Shown here: positions 23,643 to 30,927 of the stretch, one piece after another
Layout: each line of letters begins with the position of its first letter
Numbering within the stretch: the stretch's first letter is position 1
Origin: Roseobacter sp.
GTDB taxonomy: Bacteria > Pseudomonadota > Alphaproteobacteria > Rhodobacterales > Rhodobacteraceae
NCBI GenBank assembly: GCA_024636495.1
Contig: JAGXGZ010000060.1
Location: 1 to 59,618 of the forward strand
Reading direction: 5' to 3'
DNA: 59,618 nt
The notes under the pieces: generated by a model
What the model was told of the DNA's origin: nothing
The model's input: only the letters and a program-made list of their open reading frames with translations
Database searches by the model: none
Position numbers and translations under genes: made by a program

Positions 23643-25259
23643 TCAGTCGAACGGTACGAAACTGGACGCTTGCGCGCGCGACCATCTGGTCTTGTTCCCC
23701 TTAAAGTCGGGCGAGGCGTCATCCAATAGATAACCGTCCGGCAGGTAGCCATAGACCTGATCGCCCTGCACCATGCTTTTGTCGCCCTGACGCAGCATCA
23801 GGTGGCGGGGCAGGAAATCACTGGGATGTTCCAGGCCCGCGGCCCCTGTCATTTCACCCAATGCCTTGAGCGTATTGCGATGAAAGCGCGCCACCCGTTC
23901 GCTTTTGTGGCCCACATCCAGCGCGCGCTGGCGGATTGGATCTTGTGTGGCGACCCCGACGGGGCAGTGATTGGTATGACAGGCCTGCGCCTGAATACAG
24001 CCGATCGCGAACATGAAACCGCGCGCGGAATTGCACCAATCCGCGCCAAGCGCCAAGGCCCGCACAATGTCAAAGGCCGACACGACCTTGCCCGCCGCGC
24101 CCAGTTTGACCTGATCGCGGATACCGGCACCGCGCAGCGTATTGTGCACAAAGGTCAGCCCTTCGACCATCGGCATGCCGACGTGGTTGGCGAACTCGAG
24201 CGGGGCCGCACCGGTACCGCCTTCTGTCCCGTCAACTACGATGAAATCGGGTGTGATGCCAGTTTCGAGCATCGCTTTGACCATACACATGAATTCGCGC
24301 TGGTGACCGATACACAGCTTGAAACCGACTGGCTTGCCGCCGGACAGATCGCGCAGCTTGCCCAAAAACGCCATCATCTCGACAGGCGTCGAAAAAGCCG
24401 AGTGGGCGGCGGGGGATACGCAATCCTGCCCCATCGGCACGCCACGCGCCTCCGCGATCTCTTTACTGATCTTTGACGCGGGCAGCATCCCTCCGTGGCC
24501 GGGCTTGGCACCTTGGCTTAGCTTCAGTTCAATCATCTTGATCTGGTCACTGCTGGCCTGCTCCCTGAATTTTTCAGGATCAAACTGGCCATCGTCCGTG
24601 CGACAGCCGAAATACCCTGATCCAATTTCATAGATCAGGTCCCCGCCGCCCGACCGGTGGTAACGACTGATCCCGCCTTCGCCCGTGTCATGGGCAAAGC
24701 CGCCCAGCTTGGCCCCCTTGTTCAACGCACTGATGGCGTTGGCCGAAAGCGATCCAAAGCTCATCGCCGAGATGTTGTAGATCGATGCGTCGTAGGGCTG
24801 TTTGCAATCCTTTCCGCCGATACGAACCCGAAAATCGGTATCGTCGATATGCACCGGTTGGACAGAGTGTGTGACCCACGAATAGCCCGCATCGTAGACG
24901 CGCATCCGCGTGCCGAAAGGCCGGGCATCTTCCTGACCCTTGGCGCGCTGATAAACCAACGACCGATCATCACGGCTAAAGGGTTCTTCGTCTTGATCCG
25001 ATTCAATCAGGTATTGGCGGATTTCGGGGCGGATCCCCTCAAAGAAAAAGCGCATGTGGCCCAGCACCGGATAGTTACGCAGGATCGAGTGTTTTTCCTG
25101 AATGACGTCATAGACGCCCATCCCCGACAATACCCCGAAAACCGCCATGGGAATGATGAACCAGCCCGACCAGACGATCAAAAGGATCAGCGAAAGAAAG
25201 GTCAAAGCGACCACGCCAGCGAAGGTGCCAAAGCGTGCGAGGGAAGAGATTCTTTGCAT
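23643..25259 (-). CDS. Membrane-anchored FMN glutamate synthase-like protein
   Basis: A 538-residue protein with one or two membrane segments at the N-terminus (about 10-48), then the FMN-binding central domain of glutamate synthase (GltB domain 2). The cluster motif CIQAQACHTNHCPVG supplies the 3Fe-4S cysteines; GGISRYHRSGGG and DGTEGGTGAAPLEF are FMN/2-oxoglutarate site motifs. The glutaminase domain of GltB is missing, so ammonia from glutamine is not channelled and the true reaction is unknown; the annotation glutamate synthase would go too far. The ATG at 25259 begins the conserved part. The complete gltB is at 47225. Confidence 0.88.
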   Translation of the reverse strand: MQRISSLARFGTFAGVVALTFLSLILLIVWSGWFIIPMAVFGVLSGMGVYDVIQEKHSILRNYPVLGHMRFFFEGIRPEIRQYLIESDQDEEPFSRDDRSLVYQRAKGQEDARPFGTRMRVYDAGYSWVTHSVQPVHIDDTDFRVRIGGKDCKQPYDASIYNISAMSFGSLSANAISALNKGAKLGGFAHDTGEGGISRYHRSGGGDLIYEIGSGYFGCRTDDGQFDPEKFREQASSDQIKMIELKLSQGAKPGHGGMLPASKISKEIAEARGVPMGQDCVSPAAHSAFSTPVEMMAFLGKLRDLSGGKPVGFKLCIGHQREFMCMVKAMLETGITPDFIVVDGTEGGTGAAPLEFANHVGMPMVEGLTFVHNTLRGAGIRDQVKLGAAGKVVSAFDIVRALALGADWCNSARGFMFAIGCIQAQACHTNHCPVGVATQDPIRQRALDVGHKSERVARFHRNTLKALGEMTGAAGLEHPSDFLPRHLMLRQGDKSMVQGDQVYGYLPDGYLLDDASPDFKGNKTRWSRAQASSFVPFD

Positions 25260-25707
25260 ATAGGTTCCTGCGGATGGGTGTTTTATGTGCAATTTTGAGT
25301 GGTGACCCAGCGTATAGCATATAAACTGCAAAATTATCCATTGTCTGCTGCTGATGTCGATTTCACCGCGATTTTGCCTGTTTGATATTCTCAACGACCA
25401 GCCAGAGATACAGTCGCCCCCGTCGACTCAATTTATAATTTAATAAAGTATAACAATCGGTTAACTTGTTTCTCTTTTCTTGAAGAGATACCTCTGACCA
25501 TTAAATCCAACGCTGCTAACCGAATAAGATGAAATCCGACATGGACGCTTGGGAACTCTAATCTTACCCTGTCCGCGATAGAATTCACCGCTTTGCAAGC
25601 AAAAATGTTGCTTGTTTTACGTTGATATATCTGCGCTCATTTTATGTATGACTGAAACGCCGCGCTTTTTTGACGCGGGATCAAAATGAAAAGTTGGGAG
25701 ACTTCAA
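25260..25707. other. Divergent control region before the TRAP operon
   Basis: About 450 AT-rich bases between the FMN enzyme (minus) and the TRAP binding protein (plus). No gene was found. It holds an inverted repeat CAAGCAA-AAATG-TTGCTTG at 25596-25614 and, further right, AT-rich promoter-like sequence near 25610-25650. A GGAAC at 25550 lacks a proper -10 partner. Confidence 0.5.
25596..25614. promoter_or_regulatory. Inverted repeat, candidate operator for TRAP operon
   Basis: CAAGCAA and TTGCTTG, perfect 7-bp arms with a 5-base gap, about 95 bases before the TRAP binding-protein ATG. It may be a regulator site or, since TTTT follows, a small hairpin terminator. Neither can be decided from sequence. 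Confidence 0.35.
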
Positions 25708-26673
25708 ATGACGATTTTCAAGTCCATCGCCATCGCCATCGCATCTGCGCTTGTCGCGGGCACGGCTGCGACAGCACAGGAAAAATTCATCACCATCGGG
25801 ACGGGCGGCCAGACAGGTGTTTACTTTGTCGTGGGTCAGTCGATCTGCCGCTTGGTAAACCGCGACAGTGCCACAACTGGCCTGAAGTGTACCGCGCCTT
25901 CGACAGGGGGTTCCATCGCCAACATCAACGCCATCAAAGCGGGTGACATGGACATGGGTGTTGCCCAGTCCGATTGGCAGTTCCACGCCTACAACGGCTC
26001 CTCGCAGTTCGAGGGTGACAAGTTCGATAAGGAGCGTGCAGTTTTCTCTGTACACTCCGAACCGTTCACCGTGATCGCGCGTGCAGACGCGGGCATCAAC
26101 AGCTTTGACGACCTTAAAGGCAAGCGGGTCAACGTGGGTAACCCTGGTTCCGGTCAGCTGGCCACGATGGAAGTTGTTCTGGCAGCCAAGGGCTGGTCTA
26201 TGGCGGACTTCGCGCTTGCATCAGAACTGAAGCCAGCCGAGCAAGCCGCCGCTTTGGGCGATAACAAGGTCGATGCGATCATCTATACCGTGGGCCACCC
26301 GAACGGGTCGATCCAGGAAGCAGTTTCGACCGTTGACGCCAAGCTGGTCAATGTCGAAGGCGAAGCCATTGACAAGCTGGTCGCGGATAACCCGTTCTAC
26401 GCCTATTCGACCATCCCCGGTGGCATGTACAAAGGCACAGACAGCGAAGTTAAAACCTTCGGTGTGAAAGCAACGTTCGTGACATCGTCGGACGTTGATG
26501 ATGACGTTGTGTACGAAGTCGTAAAAGCTGTCTTTGACAACTTCGACCGTTTCAAAAAGCTGCACCCTGCCTTTGAGAACCTCACAGAAGAAGAGATGAT
26601 CAAAGACGGTCTGTCCGCTCCTTTGCACGACGGCGCTGTGAAGTACTACAAAGAGCGTGGCTGGATGGAGTAA
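25708..26673 (+). CDS. TRAP transporter binding protein, TAXI family
   Basis: A 321-residue periplasmic protein with a Sec signal peptide (cleavage after about residue 23, ATAQ). FITIGTGGQTGVYFVVG is the TAXI-family signature and KGKRVNVGNPGSGQ the second conserved stretch. TAXI proteins hand a small solute, often glutamate, glutamine or other amino or carboxylic acids, to a fused TRAP permease. GGGAG lies before the ATG at 25708. An 11-bp hairpin separates it from the permease gene, a usual way to make more binding protein than permease. The cargo is unknown but the neighbours suggest an amino or amide compound. Confidence 0.93.
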   Translation: MTIFKSIAIAIASALVAGTAATAQEKFITIGTGGQTGVYFVVGQSICRLVNRDSATTGLKCTAPSTGGSIANINAIKAGDMDMGVAQSDWQFHAYNGSSQFEGDKFDKERAVFSVHSEPFTVIARADAGINSFDDLKGKRVNVGNPGSGQLATMEVVLAAKGWSMADFALASELKPAEQAAALGDNKVDAIIYTVGHPNGSIQEAVSTVDAKLVNVEGEAIDKLVADNPFYAYSTIPGGMYKGTDSEVKTFGVKATFVTSSDVDDDVVYEVVKAVFDNFDRFKKLHPAFENLTEEEMIKDGLSAPLHDGAVKYYKERGWME

Positions 26674-26697
26674 TCCACCCAGAACGACAACTGACTT

Positions 26698-26722
26698 GGA
26701 AAGCGGGTCTGACCCGCTTTCC
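26698..26722 (+). terminator. Intra-operon hairpin after TRAP binding protein
   Basis: GGAAAGCGGGT-CTG-ACCCGCTTTCC, a perfect 11-bp stem with a 3-nt loop, 25 bases after the binding-protein stop. There is no T run, so it is more likely an mRNA 3' stabiliser or partial terminator that raises binding protein over permease. Confidence 0.75.
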
Positions 26723-26798
26723 ATCGCCGCATAACAAGTGCCTACCCAACGATACCAAAGTGCACCTGTCCTAAGACGGGGCCGCCAGGGGGACAAAA

Positions 26799-29567
26799 AT
26801 GTCAAACAATGATCAACAGCAAGCCGCCGCCGTCGAAGCAGAAGCCGCTGGAAAAGGTGGGCTAAGCCAGCTTGAACTTGACGAACTGGTCGCCTCCTCT
26901 GACACGGGCGGTCGCTCTGCTACGGGGGGCGTTGGTGTCTTTCTTGCCATGACCGCGCTGGCCTGGTCGCTGTTCCAGCTTTGGATCGCATCGCCCGTTC
27001 CCTTTATCGTCGGTTGGGGTGTTTTCAACGATACCGAAACCCGTTCGATCCACCTTGCCTTTGCTATTTTCCTCGGTATCGCCGCATTCCCCGCCGCCCG
27101 CACCAAAGTCCAGTTGGGACTGGGTATCGCTGTTCCCATTATTCTTGCTTACCTGTTTATGGTGGGTGCCAAAGACGGCACGCCGACATGGTGGGTTCCT
27201 TTGGTTGCCATCGCCGTTGTTGCCACTGTCGTGCTTGGCTCCCCCAAAAACCGCATTCCGGTTTGGGAATGGATCTTGGCCGTGGTCGGTGCCGCATCCG
27301 CGCTGTATCTGTTTGTCTACTACCGTGAGATTTCTGGCCGCGTTGGCGCGCCGAACATGCAAGACACCGTAGTTTTCGTTATCGGCATCATGATCCTGCT
27401 TGAGGCAACGCGCCGCGCGCTTGGACCTGCTTTGATGATCGTGGCCTCGGTGTTCCTTATCTACAACGTTCTGGGTCCGGTCATGCCCGACATTATCGCA
27501 CACAAAGGCAACAGCCTATCCGAGATCGTGAACCACCAGTGGATCACGACCGAAGGTGTGTTCGGTATCGCGCTTGGCGTGTCGACCTCGTTCGTTTTCC
27601 TGTTCGTTCTGTTCGGCGCGCTGTTGGATAAGGCGGGTGCTGGCAACTACTTTATTCAGGTGGCGTTCAGCCTCATGGGCCATATGAAGGGCGGGCCTGC
27701 CAAGGCTGCTGTTGTTTCCTCTGCGATGACGGGTCTGATCTCGGGTTCTTCTATCGCCAACGTGGTTACAACCGGTACATTCACAATTCCGCTGATGAAG
27801 AAGGTCGGGTTTAGCTCTGAAAAGGCGGGCGCGGTCGAGGTGGCATCGTCTGTCAACGGCCAGATCATGCCCCCGGTTATGGGCGCTGCGGCGTTTCTGA
27901 TGGTCGAATATGTCGGCATTCCCTATTTCGACGTGGTCAAGCACGCGTTCTTGCCCGCTGTCATTTCATATATCGCGCTTGTGTACATTGTGCATCTTGA
28001 GGCGTTGAAGGCCGGTATGGTCGGGCTTGAGCGTCCTTACACGCCCAAGCCGATCCTTCAGCGCTTGCTGGTGTCGGCGTTCATCGTGGCCTGTATTTGT
28101 GCGCTTAGCTTTGCTGTTTACTATGGCATGGGCTGGTTGCGCCCTGCATTCCCCAACAGCGCGGGCTACATCATCTTTGGCGCTCTGACGGCGGTTTATG
28201 CCGGTTTGCTCTACATCGGCTCAAAGGAAGAGCCGCTGGTTCTGGACGATCCAAACGAGCCTGTGACACGGTTGCCGATGCCCGGCCCGACTGTCCGTTC
28301 TGGATTGCACTTTATCCTGCCGATCGTTGTTCTGGTCTGGGCATTGATGGTCGACCGTTTGTCCCCCGGCCTGTCAGCCTTCTGGGCGACGACCTATATG
28401 GTGTTCATTCTGGTCACCCAGCGTCCGCTGATGGCAATCTTCCGTGGCGAAAGCCAGTTTGCGAATGATGTGGTTGCGGGCTTCAAAGACCTGATTGACG
28501 GTCTGGTTGTCGGCGCGCGCAATATGATCGGTATTGGCATCGCCACGGCGACCGCGGGTATCATCGTGGGCGTTGTCAGCCAAACGGGTGTGGGTTCGGC
28601 TTTGGCAGACGTGGTCGAGGTGTTGTCGGGTGGCAACATTCTGGCGATCTTGTTCCTGACCGCAATCTTGTCACTGATCCTTGGGATGGGCTTGCCGACG
28701 ACGGCGAACTATATCGTTGTGTCGGCACTGCTTGCCCCCGTCATCGTGACGCTTGGCCAGCAAAACGGTCTGATCGTACCGCTGATCGCTGTGCACCTGT
28801 TCGTGTTCTACTTTGGCATCATGGCAGATGTGACGCCGCCTGTGGGTCTCGCCAGTTTTGCGGCTGCTGCTGTATCCGGCGGTGATCCGATCAAAACCGG
28901 TGTGGTCGCGTTCTTCTATTCGCTGCGCACTGCGGCCTTGCCGTTCCTGTTCATCTTCAACACTGAACTTCTTTTGATCAACGTGACCATGTTCCAAGGC
29001 ATATTCGTCTTCATTGTCGCGACCTTTGCGATGCTGTTGTTTGCGGCGGCGACCCAAGGGTGGTTTCTTGCGAAGAACCGCTTCTACGAGACGATTGCCC
29101 TGCTGTTGATCGCCTTCACGCTGTTCCGTCCGGGATTCTGGATGGACATGGTGTTCCCTCCATATCTTGAGGAAGCCCCTGCCGAGATGGTTCAGGCCGC
29201 TGCAGACACACCCATTGGCCAAGACCTGCGCCTGCGCGTGTCCGGCGTTGGCGATCTGGGGGATCCCATCGAATTTGTAGCGCTTTTGCCGATCAGTTCT
29301 GGCACCACAGGCGAGGAAAAGCTTGAGGCCGCAGGTATTGCGACGCGCATGGATGGCGACAAGATGATCATCGATGATGTGGCTTACGATTCCCCAGCTG
29401 CAAATGCCGGACTGGATTGGGATCAAGAGGTTCTTCGCGTTCTCAAACCAGTGCCAACGCCCAGCAAATACTGGATGTTCTTGCCCGCACTGCTGTTGCT
29501 TGCAGGTGTTGTCATGCTGCAAAGGGGCCGCAATGCGCGCGGTGCCCGAAATCCAGCCGCGGCATAA
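26799..29567 (+). CDS. TRAP transporter fused 4TM/12TM permease with C-terminal DUF3394/PDZ-like part
   Basis: A 922-residue membrane protein joining the small (DctQ) and large (DctM) TRAP subunits, as is usual for TAXI systems. The large part has SAMTGLISGSSIANVVTTGT and GMGLPTTANYIVVSALLAP, both typical of TRAP-fused permeases. About 120 extra residues near the end form a DUF3394-like periplasmic domain with a PDZ-like stretch (AYDSPAANAGLDWDQEVLRV) before a last membrane segment. TRAP transport is driven by a sodium gradient. It is 125 bases after the binding-protein gene and in the same direction as the enzymes that follow. Confidence 0.93.
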   Translation: MSNNDQQQAAAVEAEAAGKGGLSQLELDELVASSDTGGRSATGGVGVFLAMTALAWSLFQLWIASPVPFIVGWGVFNDTETRSIHLAFAIFLGIAAFPAARTKVQLGLGIAVPIILAYLFMVGAKDGTPTWWVPLVAIAVVATVVLGSPKNRIPVWEWILAVVGAASALYLFVYYREISGRVGAPNMQDTVVFVIGIMILLEATRRALGPALMIVASVFLIYNVLGPVMPDIIAHKGNSLSEIVNHQWITTEGVFGIALGVSTSFVFLFVLFGALLDKAGAGNYFIQVAFSLMGHMKGGPAKAAVVSSAMTGLISGSSIANVVTTGTFTIPLMKKVGFSSEKAGAVEVASSVNGQIMPPVMGAAAFLMVEYVGIPYFDVVKHAFLPAVISYIALVYIVHLEALKAGMVGLERPYTPKPILQRLLVSAFIVACICALSFAVYYGMGWLRPAFPNSAGYIIFGALTAVYAGLLYIGSKEEPLVLDDPNEPVTRLPMPGPTVRSGLHFILPIVVLVWALMVDRLSPGLSAFWATTYMVFILVTQRPLMAIFRGESQFANDVVAGFKDLIDGLVVGARNMIGIGIATATAGIIVGVVSQTGVGSALADVVEVLSGGNILAILFLTAILSLILGMGLPTTANYIVVSALLAPVIVTLGQQNGLIVPLIAVHLFVFYFGIMADVTPPVGLASFAAAAVSGGDPIKTGVVAFFYSLRTAALPFLFIFNTELLLINVTMFQGIFVFIVATFAMLLFAAATQGWFLAKNRFYETIALLLIAFTLFRPGFWMDMVFPPYLEEAPAEMVQAAADTPIGQDLRLRVSGVGDLGDPIEFVALLPISSGTTGEEKLEAAGIATRMDGDKMIIDDVAYDSPAANAGLDWDQEVLRVLKPVPTPSKYWMFLPALLLLAGVVMLQRGRNARGARNPAAA

Positions 29568-29682
29568 GCAAAGACAATGTGCATGTTACGCATAGAAGCC
29601 ATGCAAGGGGCACTTGGATTGTCATCACGTCACTGGTTTTATCTTACTTCGGAAGGGTCTATGGACACTCCAACTTGGGCTT

Positions 29683-29705
29683 CTGGCAGGGATGTTTCCT
29701 GCCAG
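29683..29705 (+). terminator. Hairpin between TRAP permease and nitrilase genes
   Basis: CTGGCAGG and CCTGCCAG, perfect 8-bp stem with a 7-nt loop, 30 bases before the nitrilase ATG and with no T run. It may reduce read-through or set the relative amounts of transporter and enzymes. Confidence 0.6.
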
Positions 29706-29734
29706 ATCAACGCCTATGGACGGAGTGACCAGTT

Positions 29735-30847
29735 ATGACACCTTTTGCAATTGCCGGCGTACAAATGTACGTCAACGCCTTGGAATCCAACGTTGCCGGG
29801 ATGATCCAGCGGCTTGATATTCTGATGGCGCGTTTCCCTTGGACCCAGATGGTTCTGTTTTCGGAATTGGCCGCATTCGGCCCGTTGGATCGCTATGCGC
29901 TGCCTCCTGAAAACGAAACGCTGCAACAGTTTCAGGAAGCTGCGCGCAAGCACCGTGTCTGGCTGATCCCCGGTTCGATGTTCTTGAAAAACCCTGAAGA
30001 TGGCCGCGTGTACAACACCGCCGTCGTGATCAACCCAGAAGGCGAGATCATCCGCCGCTACGCCAAGATGTTCCCGTTCCGGCCCTACGAATCCGGTATC
30101 GCTGCGGGCACGGAATTCTGTGTATTCGACGTGCCGGACGTTGGCCGTTTCGGTCTGTCGATCTGCTATGACATGTGGTTCCCCGAAACCACGCGCCAGC
30201 TGACCAGCCAAGGTGTCGAGGTATTGCTGACACCGGTGCTGACCGGCACAACCGACCGCGATGCCGAATTGGCAATCGCGCGTGCAACGGCAGCACAGTT
30301 CCAGTGCTATGTTTTTGCAGTCAATGGCTTGGGGGCAGGCGGCGTCGGCAAATCTCTGGTCGTCGATCCAACTTCGATGGTTCTGCACCAATCCGCTGGC
30401 CAAGAAGACATGTTCCCGATCGAAGTAGACATGTCCATGGTGCGCCGTCAGCGTGAAACCGGCATGAAAGGCCTGGGACAGGTTCTGAAATCCTTCCGGG
30501 ACCGGTCGACTGACTTTTCGATCTACGACCGCAACAGCGGCACCGATGCCTATCTGAACACTTTGGGCCCGCTTGAGATCCCGCATCAGGGAACGCGCGC
30601 GGGTTTGCATGTAGATGTGCCAGCCCAACGCGTACCAGAGGCGCCTATTTTCAAGGGGCAAGACGGCATTCCGGGCTTTGCAGCCCCTCAGCCTGAGTTT
30701 GCGCCTGAACCGCTTCCAAATGCCACGGCCGGCACAGCTAGTGTCGAGGCCGTTGCTCCCGCTCCCGCAGTTCCCACTGCGGCCACACCTAATCCACCCG
30801 TAAAGCCAGACGCACTTGCTGGCAGCGGGGAAACACCCAGCGGCTAA
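29735..30847 (+). CDS. Nitrilase-superfamily carbon-nitrogen hydrolase with Pro/Ala-rich tail
   Basis: A 370-residue protein. The catalytic triad of the superfamily is intact: Glu44 (LFSELAAFG), Lys111 (RRYAKMFPF) and Cys144 (LSICYDMWFPE). The surrounding residues favour an amidase or carbamoylase over a true nitrilase. The core ends at about residue 285; the last 85 residues are rich in Pro and Ala (VAPAPAVPTAATPNPP) and probably disordered, which is unusual for this family. It would split an amide C-N bond and release ammonia or an amine. It is the first enzyme gene after the TRAP transporter, so it probably acts on the imported compound. Confidence 0.88.
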   Translation: MTPFAIAGVQMYVNALESNVAGMIQRLDILMARFPWTQMVLFSELAAFGPLDRYALPPENETLQQFQEAARKHRVWLIPGSMFLKNPEDGRVYNTAVVINPEGEIIRRYAKMFPFRPYESGIAAGTEFCVFDVPDVGRFGLSICYDMWFPETTRQLTSQGVEVLLTPVLTGTTDRDAELAIARATAAQFQCYVFAVNGLGAGGVGKSLVVDPTSMVLHQSAGQEDMFPIEVDMSMVRRQRETGMKGLGQVLKSFRDRSTDFSIYDRNSGTDAYLNTLGPLEIPHQGTRAGLHVDVPAQRVPEAPIFKGQDGIPGFAAPQPEFAPEPLPNATAGTASVEAVAPAPAVPTAATPNPPVKPDALAGSGETPSG

Positions 30848-30861
30848 GCAGGTATATTCAA

Positions 30862-30885
30862 GGCTGGTCGCGTTTGTGACCAGCC
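30862..30885 (+). terminator. Hairpin between nitrilase and decarboxylase genes
   Basis: GGCTGGTC and GACCAGCC, perfect 8-bp stem with an 8-nt loop, just after the nitrilase stop and 43 bases before the decarboxylase ATG. No T run follows. It is the third such hairpin in this gene series. Confidence 0.6.
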
Positions 30886-30927
30886 CAAAGAATGTATCAG
30901 CGGCACGCCTTTAGTGGAGTACGATTG

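Noticed and set aside
25550..25575. GGAAC before the TRAP operon as an EcfG promoter
   Set aside because: At 17 bases the next motif is CGCG, not nGTT; the match is too poor.
28671..29522. 283-codon antisense frame in the TRAP permease gene
   Set aside because: Shadow of a strongly coding gene; very His/Gln/Arg-rich and hydrophilic, no ribosome site.
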